Assembly: GCF_036030735.1 (NCBI RefSeq)
Contig: NZ_CP107928.1
Span: 5,952,001-6,016,000, forward strand
Source: Streptomyces sp. NBC_00425
Lineage (GTDB): Bacteria > Actinomycetota > Actinomycetes > Streptomycetales > Streptomycetaceae
Direction of reading: 5' to 3'
DNA length: 64,000 nucleotides
In this document: positions 31,985 to 43,034 of the stretch, piece after piece
Layout of the letters: the number at the start of each line of letters is the position of its first letter
Position numbering within the stretch: position 1 is the first letter of the stretch
The notes under the pieces: generated by a model
Database searches by the model: none
What the model saw: only the letters and a program-made list of their open reading frames with translations
What the model was told of the DNA's origin: nothing
Made by a program: the position numbers and the translations under genes

Positions 31985-32042
31985 CCTGGTCAGGCGCTGG
32001 AGACCGCGACGGGATTCGAACCCGTGTAACTCGCTTTGCAGG
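31985..32042. repeat. attR: segment shared with attL, inside tRNA-Cys
   Basis: This 58-bp block equals 29398-29455 and forms the 3' portion of the working tRNA-Cys. The element therefore restored the gene on integration, as is usual for tRNA-targeting tyrosine integrases. Confidence 0.9.
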
Positions 32043-32072
32043 CGAGTCCCTGAGCCTCTCGGGCACACGGTC
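31998..32072 (-). tRNA. tRNA-Cys (anticodon GCA)
   Basis: On the minus strand, acceptor GACCGTG pairs with CGCGGTC. The anticodon stem-loop reads CTCGCC-TGCAA-AGCGAG with anticodon GCA, the T-arm is ACGGGTTCGAATCCCGT, the discriminator is T, and CCA is encoded. The 75-nt length is normal. Confidence 0.95.
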
Positions 32073-32320
32073 AGGTCGGCGGCGGGACCTCGGCCCCGCC
32101 GGACTTGATGTGACGACCGTACGGGCGGCACCGGACCGGGCTCAAGCAACCGGCCGGTGCCGCAACGGGACTGCCATACGCCGTTCATGAAAGCGGGTCG
32201 GGAGTCGCCTGGGGGGCGAGTGGAGGGTGGCTGCAGGGCGGGTCCTAGTACCGAGGTCCCGGGCGATGATCCGTCTTCCGACAGGGGTCAACCTGGCTTG
32301 CGCACCTTACGCTGGCGGCC

Positions 32321-33799
32321 ATGGCTGCCCTCGAATCCCGCGACGCCGTCGCCGCCGACATCCCGGAGAGCCCCGACACGTCACCGGGTCCCGACGAGAC
32401 CGTCCTCGGACGCCCCTACCGCGCCCTCAGCATCGGCATCGTCTCCGTCGTGCTGCTCATCGCCTTCGAGGCGACCGCCGTCGGCACGGCCATGCCCGTC
32501 GCGGCGCGGGAGCTCGACGGGGTGTCGCTCTACGCGTTCGCGTTCTCGGGGTACTTCACGACGAGCCTCTTCGGGATGGTGCTCGCCGGGCAGCTGTCGG
32601 ACCGCCGCGGCCCGCTCGGGGCGCTCGCGGGCGGGATCGCGGCCTTCGCGGCGGGGCTCGTGCTCTCCGGGAGCGCCGCGACCATGTGGGTGTTCATCCT
32701 CGGGCGGGCCGTGCAGGGGCTCGGGGGCGGGCTGGTGATCGTCGCGCTGTACGTCGTCGTCGGACGCGCCTATCCGGAGCGGCTGCGGCCCGCGATCATG
32801 GCCGCGTTCGCCGCGTGCTGGGTCGTGCCCTCGGTGGTGGGCCCGCTGGCCGCGGGGGCGGTGACCGAACGGCTGGGATGGCGCTGGGTCTTCCTCGGGA
32901 TACCGGTCCTCGTCGTGCTTCCGCTCGCGCTGGCGCTGCCCCGGATACGGCGTCGGGCGGGCGGTCCGGTGGCGGGCGCGGCCGTCGCGGCCTTCGACCG
33001 GCGGCGGATCCGCCTCGCGCTCGGCATCTCCCTCGGGGCCGGACTCCTGCAGTACGCCGCGCAGGATCTGCGGCCGCTTTCCGCGGCGCCCGCCGTCGCG
33101 GGGTGCGCGCTGCTCGTCCCCGCCGTGCTCGGACTCCTGCCGCGCGGCACCTGGCGGGCGGCACGCGGGCTGCCCTCGGTCGTGCTGCTGCGCGGTCTGG
33201 CCGCCGGATCCTTCATCGCCGCCGAGTCCTTCGTGCCGCTGATGCTCGTCACCCGGCGCGGACTGAGCCCGACCCTCGCCGGGCTCTCGCTCGCCGCCGG
33301 CGGAGGGACCTGGGCGCTGGGTTCGTGGGTGCAGTCGCGGCCGAGGGCGGAGCCGTACCGGCAGCGCCTCACCGTGCTCGGGATGGTGCTCGCGGCCGCC
33401 GCGATCGCCGCGGCGCCGAGCGTCCTGGTGGCCTCTGTGCCCGTCTGGACAGTGGCCGTCGCCTGGGGCTTCGGGTGTTTCGGGATGGGGCTCGTCATCT
33501 CCTCGACCAGCGTGCTGTTGCTGCAGCTGTCCGCGCCCGAGGAGGCCGGCGCCAACTCCGCCGCCCTGCAGATCTCGGACGGTCTCTCCAACGTGCTGCT
33601 GCTCGCCGTGGGGGGCGCGGCCTTCGCGGCGCTCGGCGGCGGCGGCGTCGCGCACGCCGTCACGACCGCCGACGGCTCCCCGCATCCGGCCGCCTTCGCC
33701 GCCGTCTTCCTGTCGATGGCCGCTGTGGCGCTCGCGGGCGCCTGGGTGGCGACCCGGCTGCACGAGCGGCCGGCGCGACCGGGGCCTGCGGCCCGTTGA
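32321..33799 (+). CDS. MFS exporter, DHA2-like (14-helix type)
   Basis: The 492-aa protein has many hydrophobic segments and MFS motifs: AFEATAVGTAMPVAARELDG, GQLSDRRGPL (motif A) and RAVQGLGGGLVIV. The family exports drugs or metabolites with protons. The first gene to the right of the tRNA-Cys site, it is isolated on both sides. ATG 32321 gives MAALESRD; there is no strong ribosome-binding site. The substrate is unknown. Confidence 0.88.
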   Translation: MAALESRDAVAADIPESPDTSPGPDETVLGRPYRALSIGIVSVVLLIAFEATAVGTAMPVAARELDGVSLYAFAFSGYFTTSLFGMVLAGQLSDRRGPLGALAGGIAAFAAGLVLSGSAATMWVFILGRAVQGLGGGLVIVALYVVVGRAYPERLRPAIMAAFAACWVVPSVVGPLAAGAVTERLGWRWVFLGIPVLVVLPLALALPRIRRRAGGPVAGAAVAAFDRRRIRLALGISLGAGLLQYAAQDLRPLSAAPAVAGCALLVPAVLGLLPRGTWRAARGLPSVVLLRGLAAGSFIAAESFVPLMLVTRRGLSPTLAGLSLAAGGGTWALGSWVQSRPRAEPYRQRLTVLGMVLAAAAIAAAPSVLVASVPVWTVAVAWGFGCFGMGLVISSTSVLLLQLSAPEEAGANSAALQISDGLSNVLLLAVGGAAFAALGGGGVAHAVTTADGSPHPAAFAAVFLSMAAVALAGAWVATRLHERPARPGPAAR

Positions 33800-34018
33800 C
33801 CGGGCCCTGCGGCCCAGTGACCGGTGCGGGCGTCCGGCGCGCGGCGCGGGGGCGACGCGGCCGCGCGGCGGTCGCGCGACGGCCGGACGTTGTGAGCTGG
33901 GTCCCACCCGCGGGCGACGCGGCCTCGTCGGCGCGTTGACATCCGGGCCGCCGGTAGGGTGGCCCGGTTGTCATACGTAGCCGAGTAACGTGCAGCCCGA
34001 CCCCCCGAACCGGAGACC

Positions 34019-35815
34019 GTGACTACCACCGCCGCCACCTCCACCTCCCACCACCTGTCGCCCGCCTTCCCCGGCCGCGCCCCCTGGGGCACCGCCGGCA
34101 AGCTGCGGGCCTGGCAGCAGGGGGCGATGGAGAAGTACCTCCAGGAGCAGCCGCGCGACTTCCTTGCCGTCGCCACACCCGGCGCCGGCAAGACGACGTT
34201 CGCGCTGACCCTCGCCTCCTGGCTGCTGCACCATCACGTCGTGCAGCAGGTGACCGTGGTCGCGCCGACCGAGCACCTGAAGAAGCAGTGGGCGGAGGCG
34301 GCGTCCCGGATAGGCATCCGGCTCGATCCCGAGTACAGCGCCGGACCGCTCAGCAAGGACTACCACGGCGTCGCCGTGACCTACGCGGGCGTCGGCGTGC
34401 GCCCGATGCTGCACCGCAACCGCAGCGAGCAGCGCAAGACCCTCGTCATCCTCGACGAGATCCACCACGCCGGCGACAGCAAGTCGTGGGGTGAGGCGTG
34501 CCTCGAGGCGTTCGAGCCGGCGACCCGCCGCCTGGCGCTCACCGGCACGCCGTTCCGGTCTGACACCAACCCCATCCCGTTCGTGACGTACGAGGAGGGC
34601 GACGACGGCATCCGGCGGTCCGCCGCCGACTACACCTACGGGTACGGGTCTGCGCTCGCCGACCACGTCGTGCGGCCCGTCATCTTCCTCTCCTACAGCG
34701 GCAACATGCGCTGGCGGACGAAGGCGGGCGACGAGATCGCGGCCCGGCTCGGCGAGCCGATGACGAAGGACGCGATCAGCCAGGCCTGGCGCACCGCCCT
34801 CGACCCGCGCGGCGAGTGGATGCCGAGCGTGCTGCGCGCCGCCGACCAGCGTCTCACCGAGGTCAGGAAGGCCATCCCGGACGCCGGTGCGCTCGTCATC
34901 GCCTCCGACCAGGACTCCGCCCGCGCCTACGCCAAGCTGATCCGGGAGATCACCGGCTCCAAGGCGACCCTCGTCCTGTCCGACGACACCGGCGCGTCCA
35001 GCCGCATCGACGACTTCAGCGGCAGCACCGACCGGTGGATGGTCGCCGTGCGCATGGTGTCCGAGGGCGTCGACGTGCCGCGGCTGGCGGTCGGGGTGTA
35101 CGCCACCACCATCTCCACACCGCTCTTCTTCGCTCAGGCCGTGGGACGTTTCGTGCGGTCCCGGCGGCGCGGCGAGACCGCCTCCGTCTTCCTGCCGACC
35201 GTGCCCGACCTGCTCGGTTTCGCGGGGGAGATGGAGCGCGAGCGCGACCACGTCCTCGACAAGCCCAAGAAGCAGGGCGAGGAGGATCCGTACGCCGAGT
35301 CCGAGAAGGAGATGGACGAGGCGAACCGCGAGCAGGACGAGGACACCGGCGAACAGGAGCAGTTCGCCTTCGAGGCGCTGGAGTCCGAGGCCGTCTTCGA
35401 CCGGGTGACGTACAACGGGGCCGAGTTCGGCATGCAGGCCCACCCGGGCAGCGAGGAGGAGCAGGACTACCTCGGCATCCCGGGGCTGCTCGAGCCCGAC
35501 CAGGTGCAACTGCTGCTGCAGAAGCGGCAGGCCAAGCAGATCGCGCACAGCAAGAAGCGGCCGGACGCCGAGGCCGACCTGCTGGAGCTGCCCGCGGAGC
35601 GGCGGCCGGTCGTCTCGCACAAGGAGATGATGGAGCTGCGCAAGCAGCTCAACACCATGGTGGCCGCGTACGTGCACCAGAGCGGCAAACCGCACGGGGT
35701 GATCCACACCGAGCTGCGGCGGGTGTGCGGCGGACCGCCGAGCGCGGAGGCGACGGCGGGACAACTGCGCCAGCGCATCGCCAAGGTGCAGGAGTGGGCG
35801 ACCCGGATGAAGTGA
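34019..35815 (+). CDS. DEAD/DEAH-box helicase
   Basis: The 598-aa superfamily 2 helicase has Walker A ATPGAGKTTFAL (about 57-68), DEIHH in VILDEIHHAG and TGTPFRSD. The helicase C domain carries VRMVSEGVDVPRLAVGVYAT and AQAVGRFVRSRRRGET. An acidic linker (EKEMDEANREQDEDTGEQEQ) follows before a C-terminal domain. The family acts in nucleic-acid remodelling; the specific pathway is unknown. GTG 34019 follows CGGAGACC. Confidence 0.93.
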   Translation: MTTTAATSTSHHLSPAFPGRAPWGTAGKLRAWQQGAMEKYLQEQPRDFLAVATPGAGKTTFALTLASWLLHHHVVQQVTVVAPTEHLKKQWAEAASRIGIRLDPEYSAGPLSKDYHGVAVTYAGVGVRPMLHRNRSEQRKTLVILDEIHHAGDSKSWGEACLEAFEPATRRLALTGTPFRSDTNPIPFVTYEEGDDGIRRSAADYTYGYGSALADHVVRPVIFLSYSGNMRWRTKAGDEIAARLGEPMTKDAISQAWRTALDPRGEWMPSVLRAADQRLTEVRKAIPDAGALVIASDQDSARAYAKLIREITGSKATLVLSDDTGASSRIDDFSGSTDRWMVAVRMVSEGVDVPRLAVGVYATTISTPLFFAQAVGRFVRSRRRGETASVFLPTVPDLLGFAGEMERERDHVLDKPKKQGEEDPYAESEKEMDEANREQDEDTGEQEQFAFEALESEAVFDRVTYNGAEFGMQAHPGSEEEQDYLGIPGLLEPDQVQLLLQKRQAKQIAHSKKRPDAEADLLELPAERRPVVSHKEMMELRKQLNTMVAAYVHQSGKPHGVIHTELRRVCGGPPSAEATAGQLRQRIAKVQEWATRMK

Positions 35816-36256
35816 GTCCGGTCGCCCGGGCGCACGACTGGGTGACCCGGACGAGGTGAGTCCCGCCGGGACCGCGGCGACCGTCGCGATCGCGGCGACG
35901 GTGATGGCGGTGGCGCGTCCCCGCGGTCCCGTCCGGCTCACAGGCCCCGTCCGTTCCCGGGGGCGCATGCGACGCTGCCACGCTCCGTACGTATCGGGAT
36001 AAATGCAGGTAGTCCCTACCGGCCGTTGACCGGATTCTGGACGGAGCCTTCCGCTCAGCGAACCGGCTTCGCTACTGTCCCGCTACGCACACGCCCCGTG
36101 GCAGCGCCGCCGCGGAGCGCAGCCGTGAAGCGACCGGGCCCGGAGACGCCGGGCCCGTCTGTCGATCGGCGGCCTCTGTGGCGCGTCACTGACGGGACTC
36201 GGTGACGCCCCGCCGCGACGGAGGCAGCCGACCTCACCACTTAAGGAGTGGGCGTC
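35816..36256. other. 441-bp gap with one hairpin before the IclR gene
   Basis: No gene is supported. CGGGCCCGG (36135-36143) pairs with CCGGGCCCG (36149-36157) around AGACG, followed by TCTGTC, a possible terminator. TACTGT at 36072 could be a -10. AAGGAG at 36243-36248 is the ribosome-binding site of the next gene. Confidence 0.4.
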
Positions 36257-36907
36257 GTGACCGCGGAGACCTCTCAGACGCTCGACCGGGGACTGAAAGT
36301 CCTCAAGCTGCTGGCCGACACCGACCACGGGCTGACCGTCACCGAGCTTTCCAACAAACTGGGCGTCAACCGGACCGTTGTGTACCGGTTGCTCGCCACG
36401 CTGGAGCAGCACGCGCTCGTACGGCGTGACCTGGGCGGACGAGCCCGGGTCGGCCTCGGGGTGCTGCGGCTCGGCCGCCAGGTGCATCCGCTGGTGCGGG
36501 AGGCCGCGCTGCCCGCGCTGCGCTCGCTGGCCGAGGACATAGGCGCGACCGCGCATCTGACGCTGGTGGACGGGACGGAGGCGCTCGCCGTAGCCGTCGT
36601 CGAGCCGACCTGGACCGACTACCACGTGGCCTACCGGGCGGGGTTCCGGCATCCGCTGGACCGGGGGGCGGCCGGCCGGGCCATCCTCTCCGCCCGGCAG
36701 AAGACGGCGCGTCACGCGGACGAGCCCGGCTACACGCTGACGCACGGTGAGCTGGAGGCCGGCGCGAGCGGCGCGGCCGCCCCGCTGCTGGGCGTGACCG
36801 GCGTCGAGGGCAGCGTGGGCGTGGTGATGCTGGCCGACGCCGTGCCGGAGCGGGTCGGGCCACGCGTCGTGGACGCGGCCCGCGAAGTGGCGGAGGCGCT
36901 GCGCTGA
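36257..36907 (+). CDS. IclR-family transcriptional regulator
   Basis: The 216-aa protein has an N-terminal winged helix (QTLDRGLKVLKLLADTDHGLTVTELSNKLGVNRTVVYRLLATLE). The effector domain is shorter than the usual 170 residues (HLTLVDGTEALAVAVVE, YRAGFRHPLDRGAAGRAIL). IclR proteins regulate catabolic genes; the effector is unknown. GTG 36257 has AAGGAG eight bases upstream and is preferred over GTG 36248, which overlaps that site. Confidence 0.93.
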   Translation: MTAETSQTLDRGLKVLKLLADTDHGLTVTELSNKLGVNRTVVYRLLATLEQHALVRRDLGGRARVGLGVLRLGRQVHPLVREAALPALRSLAEDIGATAHLTLVDGTEALAVAVVEPTWTDYHVAYRAGFRHPLDRGAAGRAILSARQKTARHADEPGYTLTHGELEAGASGAAAPLLGVTGVEGSVGVVMLADAVPERVGPRVVDAAREVAEALR

Positions 36908-36951
36908 CCGCAGCCGGGCCGCACGACCCGCGCCACCCCGGCCCGGGCGCG

Positions 36952-37015
36952 CCCCGCACTCCGGCAGCCCCGCATTCCGGCAGCCCCGCACTCCGGCAGC
37001 CCCGCATTCCGGCAG
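36952..37015 (+). repeat. 16-bp tandem array, four copies
   Basis: CCCCGCAYTCCGGCAG occurs at 36952, 36968, 36984 and 37000. The Y position alternates C, T, C, T, so the array is effectively a duplicated 32-bp unit. It starts 45 bp after the IclR stop. Confidence 0.95.
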
Positions 37016-37034
37016 CCTCGCTCACGCTCGGCCC

Positions 37035-37090
37035 GCGTCGTTCACGCGCGATCCGCGTCGTTCACGCGCGATCCGCGTCGTTCACGCGCG
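37035..37090 (+). repeat. 20-bp tandem array, 2.8 copies
   Basis: GCGTCGTTCACGCGCGATCC occurs at 37035-37054 and 37055-37074; the first 16 bases recur at 37075-37090. Confidence 0.95.
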
Positions 37091-37120
37091 GTGGCGGTGG
37101 CGGTGGCGGTGGCGGTGGCG
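37091..37120 (+). repeat. Hexamer GTGGCG, five copies
   Basis: Five exact GTGGCG units follow the 20-bp array without a gap and grade into a G-rich tract up to about 37140, which could form G-quadruplexes on the plus strand. Confidence 0.95.
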
Positions 37121-37235
37121 GGGGCGGGCGGGGCGGGTGGTGTGCGGGTCGGGCGGCGTGCCGGCGTGCGGGTGGCTCGAGTGTGGGCGTCGTGCGGCCG
37201 CGGGCCGCGGCACCTCGTCACGTTAGATTGACTCC

Positions 37236-38027
37236 GTGCTCTCTCGCCTCTCACGCCCCCGGGCTCTCGCCGTCTGCGCCCTGCCCCTCGTGGCGCTGCT
37301 CGCCACGGCCGCGTTCGCGCCGCTGCCGTTCTCGGTGGCGCAGCCGGGGATGACGGCGAACGTCCTCGGCGACAACCAGGGCACCCCGGTGATCACGATC
37401 TCCGGCGCTCCCGTGCGGGACACCAGCGGGCAGCTGCGCATGACGACGATCGAGGCGACAGGCCCCGACGCGCACGTCAAGCTCGGTGACGTCCTCGACG
37501 GCTGGTTCCGCACCGACCAGGCGATCATGCCGCGCGAGGCGGTGTACCCCAGCGGGGAGAGCACCAAGGAGATCGAGCGGCACAACACCGAGCAGATGAA
37601 GGACTCCCAGGACGCGGCGACCCAGGCGGCGCTGGCGTATCTGAAGCTGGGCGAGGACGACGTCGAGGTCACGCTGAAACTGGCCGACGTGGGCGGACCC
37701 AGCGCCGGACTGCTGTTCTCGCTAGGCATCGTCGACAAGCTCGACGGCGACGGCGCCGGCGGCGACCTCACGGGCGGCCGCACGATCGCCGGCACGGGCA
37801 CCATCGACGCCGGCGGCAAGGTCGGCGCGGTCGGCGGCGTGGCCCTGAAGACGCAGGCCGCCCGGCGGGACGGCGCGACCGTGTTCCTCGTCCCGAAGGA
37901 CGAGTGCTCCGACGCGAAGTCCGAGCTGCCGAAGGGACTGCGGCTGGTCCCGGTCACCACGCTCAAGGGCGCGGTGAGCGCGCTCGTCGCGCTGGAGAAG
38001 GGCAAGGGCTCGGTCCCCGGCTGCTGA
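37236..38027 (+). CDS. Secreted/membrane-anchored Lon-like S16 protease domain protein
   Basis: The 263-aa protein has an N-terminal signal or anchor (ALAVCALPLVALLATAAFA). The Lon C-terminal fold follows: catalytic Ser in VGGPSAGLLFSLG (about 156) and Lys in VGGVALKTQAARR (about 205). The Ser-Lys dyad appears complete. It resembles YlbL-type proteins but lacks an obvious PDZ domain. It starts at GTG 37236. Its target is unknown. Confidence 0.85.
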   Translation: MLSRLSRPRALAVCALPLVALLATAAFAPLPFSVAQPGMTANVLGDNQGTPVITISGAPVRDTSGQLRMTTIEATGPDAHVKLGDVLDGWFRTDQAIMPREAVYPSGESTKEIERHNTEQMKDSQDAATQAALAYLKLGEDDVEVTLKLADVGGPSAGLLFSLGIVDKLDGDGAGGDLTGGRTIAGTGTIDAGGKVGAVGGVALKTQAARRDGATVFLVPKDECSDAKSELPKGLRLVPVTTLKGAVSALVALEKGKGSVPGC

Positions 38028-38042
38028 GCGGCGGGCCGCTGA

Positions 38043-39911
<1,869 letters not shown>

Positions 39912-39930
39912 CCGGAGGGCGCCGCACCCT

Positions 39931-41472
39931 TCAGTCGGGCAGTCCGGCCGGGGGCGGCTCCTCACCGAGGCCGGCGAGGGCTGCCCGGGCCGCCGGGCCG
40001 AACAGGGGCGAGAAGTAGGGGTTGATCCGCAACGCCTCCTGAAGGTGCCGTCGCGCCGGGCCGTCCTTCCCCAGCGCCCGCTCGATCACCGCCAGGTGGT
40101 GGACGTACGGCGCGCTGTACACCGCGCCCGCGTGCACCCGGTCGGTGGCGATCGAGGCGAAGCTCAGCGCCGCCTCGTCGTCCCCGGCCCGGTGCAGCGC
40201 CCAGCCCAGCGCGTCCGCGACGGCGACGCCCGGCTGCCGACGCCACTCCGCCCGCAGCCGCCGCACCGCCGACGCCGGGTCCCCGTGGTCCGCCTCGAAC
40301 CGGCCGAGCGTCAGCTCCCCGTCCACGCCACCGGCCGACTCCTGACGGACCAGCGTCCGCAACCGGTCGTACTGCACCCGCGCCGCCTGGGCCAGCCCCA
40401 GCGACTCGTACAGCTCGCCCAGCTCCAGCGCGTACTGCGGCAGCGGCTGCCGCTCCAGCGCCACCCGGTACGCGCTCAGCGCCTCCGTCGTCCGCCCCAG
40501 CGCCGCCAGCGCCCTGCCCTGCCCGGCCTGCGCCGCCCGCTGGTCGGGGTCGAGCCGGACCGCCTCCTGGAAGTGCCGCAGCGCGTCCTCCCGCTCACCG
40601 CGTTCGAAGGCGAGCTGTCCGGCCCGCTCCAGCCACGCCGCCTGCTCGGCGGGGGAGAGGGCGCCGACCGCGGCGTCCGCCAGCGCGGCCTGGGCGTCCT
40701 CACGCCGACCGCGGTCCCAGTAGACGCCCGCCGCCCGTCCCCGCACGGCAGGACCGGAGTGCAGCGCCGTCAGCGTGTCCAGGGCCTTGAGCGCCTTCTT
40801 GTAGTCCCCCATCCCGGTGTACGCGTCGATGAGCTGCGGGTACGTCGTCCAGCGCTTCGGCGCCGCCTTGCGCGCGGCCTCGCCCCAGCGCAGCGCGGCG
40901 GGGAAGTCCCGGCGGGCGTTGGCCAGCGCGGCCAGACCGCCGAGGGCGTCCGCGTTGCCCCGGGGGCGGGCCTTCAGCGAGGCCCGCAACGCCCGCTCGG
41001 CCTTCGGATACAGGACGGCGATGTCGGCGGTGCGCCGGCCCTGCTCGAGGTACGCCGTGCCGAGCACCGCCCAGGACCGCGCGTCCTCGGGACGCTCCCG
41101 CACCGCGTGCTCCCGTTCCTCGACCAGCGCCGCCAGATCGGACAGCGCGGCCGCCACGCCCGCCCGCACCGCCGATCCCGCCTGGGCCCCCGGAGCCGCC
41201 ACCGGCGCCGCGCGCCCCGCCGGCCCTTCGCCGGGCAGACACACCAGCACCCCGCCGCCCAGCACCAGACACCCGACGAGCGAGCCGACGACCAGACGCT
41301 GGCGCCGGCGCGCCCGGGAGACCTCTCCGGGAACCTCCCCGGCGGCTTCGGCGGCCTCTGCGGCGGGTTCTCCGGCGGCTGCCGCAACGGCCTCGGCGAC
41401 GACCTCCGCAGGAGTCCCGTCGGGGGCGGTGCGCTCTTCGGCGGCGCGCTCCTCGTTCTCCATGGCGCTCAC
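39931..41472 (-). CDS. Membrane-anchored TPR protein
   Basis: The 513-aa protein has an acidic Ala/Glu-rich N-terminus and one membrane helix (LVVGSLVGCLVLGGGVLVCL). Many tetratricopeptide-like repeats follow (ARSWAVLGTAYLEQGRR, AALRWGEAARKAAPKRW, EDALRHFQEAVRLDPD, TEALSAYRVALERQP). It should be a scaffold. GTG 41472 or ATG 41463 may be the start; neither has a good ribosome-binding site. It converges with hpd, with 19 bp between stops. Confidence 0.88.
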   Translation of the reverse strand: MSAMENEERAAEERTAPDGTPAEVVAEAVAAAAGEPAAEAAEAAGEVPGEVSRARRRQRLVVGSLVGCLVLGGGVLVCLPGEGPAGRAAPVAAPGAQAGSAVRAGVAAALSDLAALVEEREHAVRERPEDARSWAVLGTAYLEQGRRTADIAVLYPKAERALRASLKARPRGNADALGGLAALANARRDFPAALRWGEAARKAAPKRWTTYPQLIDAYTGMGDYKKALKALDTLTALHSGPAVRGRAAGVYWDRGRREDAQAALADAAVGALSPAEQAAWLERAGQLAFERGEREDALRHFQEAVRLDPDQRAAQAGQGRALAALGRTTEALSAYRVALERQPLPQYALELGELYESLGLAQAARVQYDRLRTLVRQESAGGVDGELTLGRFEADHGDPASAVRRLRAEWRRQPGVAVADALGWALHRAGDDEAALSFASIATDRVHAGAVYSAPYVHHLAVIERALGKDGPARRHLQEALRINPYFSPLFGPAARAALAGLGEEPPPAGLPD

Positions 41473-41561
41473 TGTGCGTCAGCACCACGACCGCGCGACG
41501 TCACCCGGAGGGTCCCCGGACGGGGGTTCACACCGATGGCCCCGGGTGCGAACCTGTGATC

Positions 41562-42989
41562 ATGAGCCGTTGGGAAGCACCACCCGAGGACGACGCCGTG
41601 GCGACGCGCGACACCGTGGCGACCGACGGTCTGCTCGACCGGCTGCGGGCCGGGCTGTCCGCCGGGGCGGTCCTCACCGACCCCGACGTCACGGCCTCCT
41701 ACGCCCACGACATGGCGAGCTTCTGCCCGGCCGGCGCCCCGGCCGTGGTCGTGCTGCCGCGCACCGTCGACGAGGTGCAGCACGTCATGCGCACGGCGAG
41801 CGAGTTGCGCGTCCCGGTCGTCCCGCAGGGCGCCCGCACCGGCCTGTCCGGGGGCGCCAACGCCTCCGACGGCTGCATCGTCCTGTCCCTGACCGCGATG
41901 GACCGCATCCTCGAGATCAACCCGGTCGACCGGATCGCCGTCGTCGAACCCGGCGTCGTCAACGCGGCCCTCTCCCGTGCCGTGGGCGAGCACGGCCTGT
42001 ACTACCCGCCCGACCCGTCCAGCTGGGAGACGTGCACGATCGGCGGCAACATCGGCACCGCCTCGGGCGGCCTGTGCTGTGTGAAGTACGGGGTGACCGC
42101 CGAGTACGTCCTCGGACTCGACGTGGTGCTCGCCGACGGACGGCTGATGTCCACCGGCCGCCGCACCGCGAAAGGCGTCGCCGGATACGACCTCACCCGC
42201 CTGTTCGTCGGCTCCGAGGGCTCGCTGGGCGTCGTCGTGCGGGCCGTCCTGGCGCTCAGGCCACGGCCGCCGCGGCAGCTGGTGCTGGCGGCCGAGTTCG
42301 CCTCCGGCGCCGCCGCGTGCGACGCGGTGTGCCGGATCATGGCGGGCGGGCACGTGCCGTCCCTCCTCGAACTGATGGACCGCACGACCGTCCGGGCCGT
42401 CAACGCCCTGACCCGCATGGGCCTGCCGGAGACCACCGAGGCCCTGCTGCTCGCGGCCTTCGACACCCCCGACCCGGCCGCCGACCTCGCCGCCGTCGGC
42501 ACGCTGTGCGAGGCGGCCGGCGCCACCCGGGTGGTCCCCGCCGACGACGCCGCCGAGTCCGAACTCCTGCTCCAGGCACGGCGGTCGTCGCTCGTCGCCC
42601 TGGAGGCGGTCAAGGGCACGACGATGATCGACGACGTGTGCGTGCCGCGCTCCAGACTCGGCGAGATGATCGAGGGCGTCGAACGCATCGCGCGCGAGCA
42701 CGGGCTGACGATCGGGGTCGTCGCCCACGCCGGAGACGGCAACACCCACCCCACGGTCTGCTTCGACGCGGCGGACCCCGACGAGTGCCGGCGCGCCCGC
42801 GAGTCCTTCGACGAGATCATGGGCCTCGGTCTGGAACTCGGCGGCACCATCACCGGCGAGCACGGCGTCGGCGTGCTCAAGAAGGAGTGGCTGGCCCGTG
42901 AGATCGGCCCGGTGGGCGTCGAGATGCAGCGCGCCGTCAAAGCGGCCTTCGACCCGCTGGGCATCCTCAACCCGGGCAAGCTGTTCTGA
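41562..42989 (+). CDS. FAD-linked oxidase, GlcD/D-lactate dehydrogenase type
   Basis: The protein is about 475 aa. The FAD-binding PCMH domain has VPVVPQGARTGLSGGANAS and GGNIGTASGGLCCVKYG. The C-terminal cap ends VAHAGDGNTHP, GGTITGEHGVGVLKKEW and DPLGILNPGKLF. Such enzymes oxidise 2-hydroxyacids such as glycolate or D-lactate. There are no GlcE/GlcF partners nearby. GTG 41556 is an alternative start two codons upstream. Confidence 0.93.
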   Translation: MSRWEAPPEDDAVATRDTVATDGLLDRLRAGLSAGAVLTDPDVTASYAHDMASFCPAGAPAVVVLPRTVDEVQHVMRTASELRVPVVPQGARTGLSGGANASDGCIVLSLTAMDRILEINPVDRIAVVEPGVVNAALSRAVGEHGLYYPPDPSSWETCTIGGNIGTASGGLCCVKYGVTAEYVLGLDVVLADGRLMSTGRRTAKGVAGYDLTRLFVGSEGSLGVVVRAVLALRPRPPRQLVLAAEFASGAAACDAVCRIMAGGHVPSLLELMDRTTVRAVNALTRMGLPETTEALLLAAFDTPDPAADLAAVGTLCEAAGATRVVPADDAAESELLLQARRSSLVALEAVKGTTMIDDVCVPRSRLGEMIEGVERIAREHGLTIGVVAHAGDGNTHPTVCFDAADPDECRRARESFDEIMGLGLELGGTITGEHGVGVLKKEWLAREIGPVGVEMQRAVKAAFDPLGILNPGKLF

Positions 42990-43034
42990 GTCCGGGCAGG
43001 CCGCCGTGAACCGCCCGGCTCGCGCCCCGGCGGC

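Larger units (their letters stand above)
29398..32042. mobile_element. Decayed integrative element at tRNA-Cys (about 2.6 kb)
   Basis: Identical 58-bp segments at 29398-29455 and 31985-32042 duplicate the 3' half of tRNA-Cys and mark attL and attR. Between them lie a YdcF-like gene, a tail of another gene, a 5'-truncated tyrosine integrase and a small ORF. No replication, transfer or excisionase gene is present, so this is a remnant. Codon GC in the interior is lower than in flanking genes, especially 31287-31900. The intact tRNA is on the right. Confidence 0.85.
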
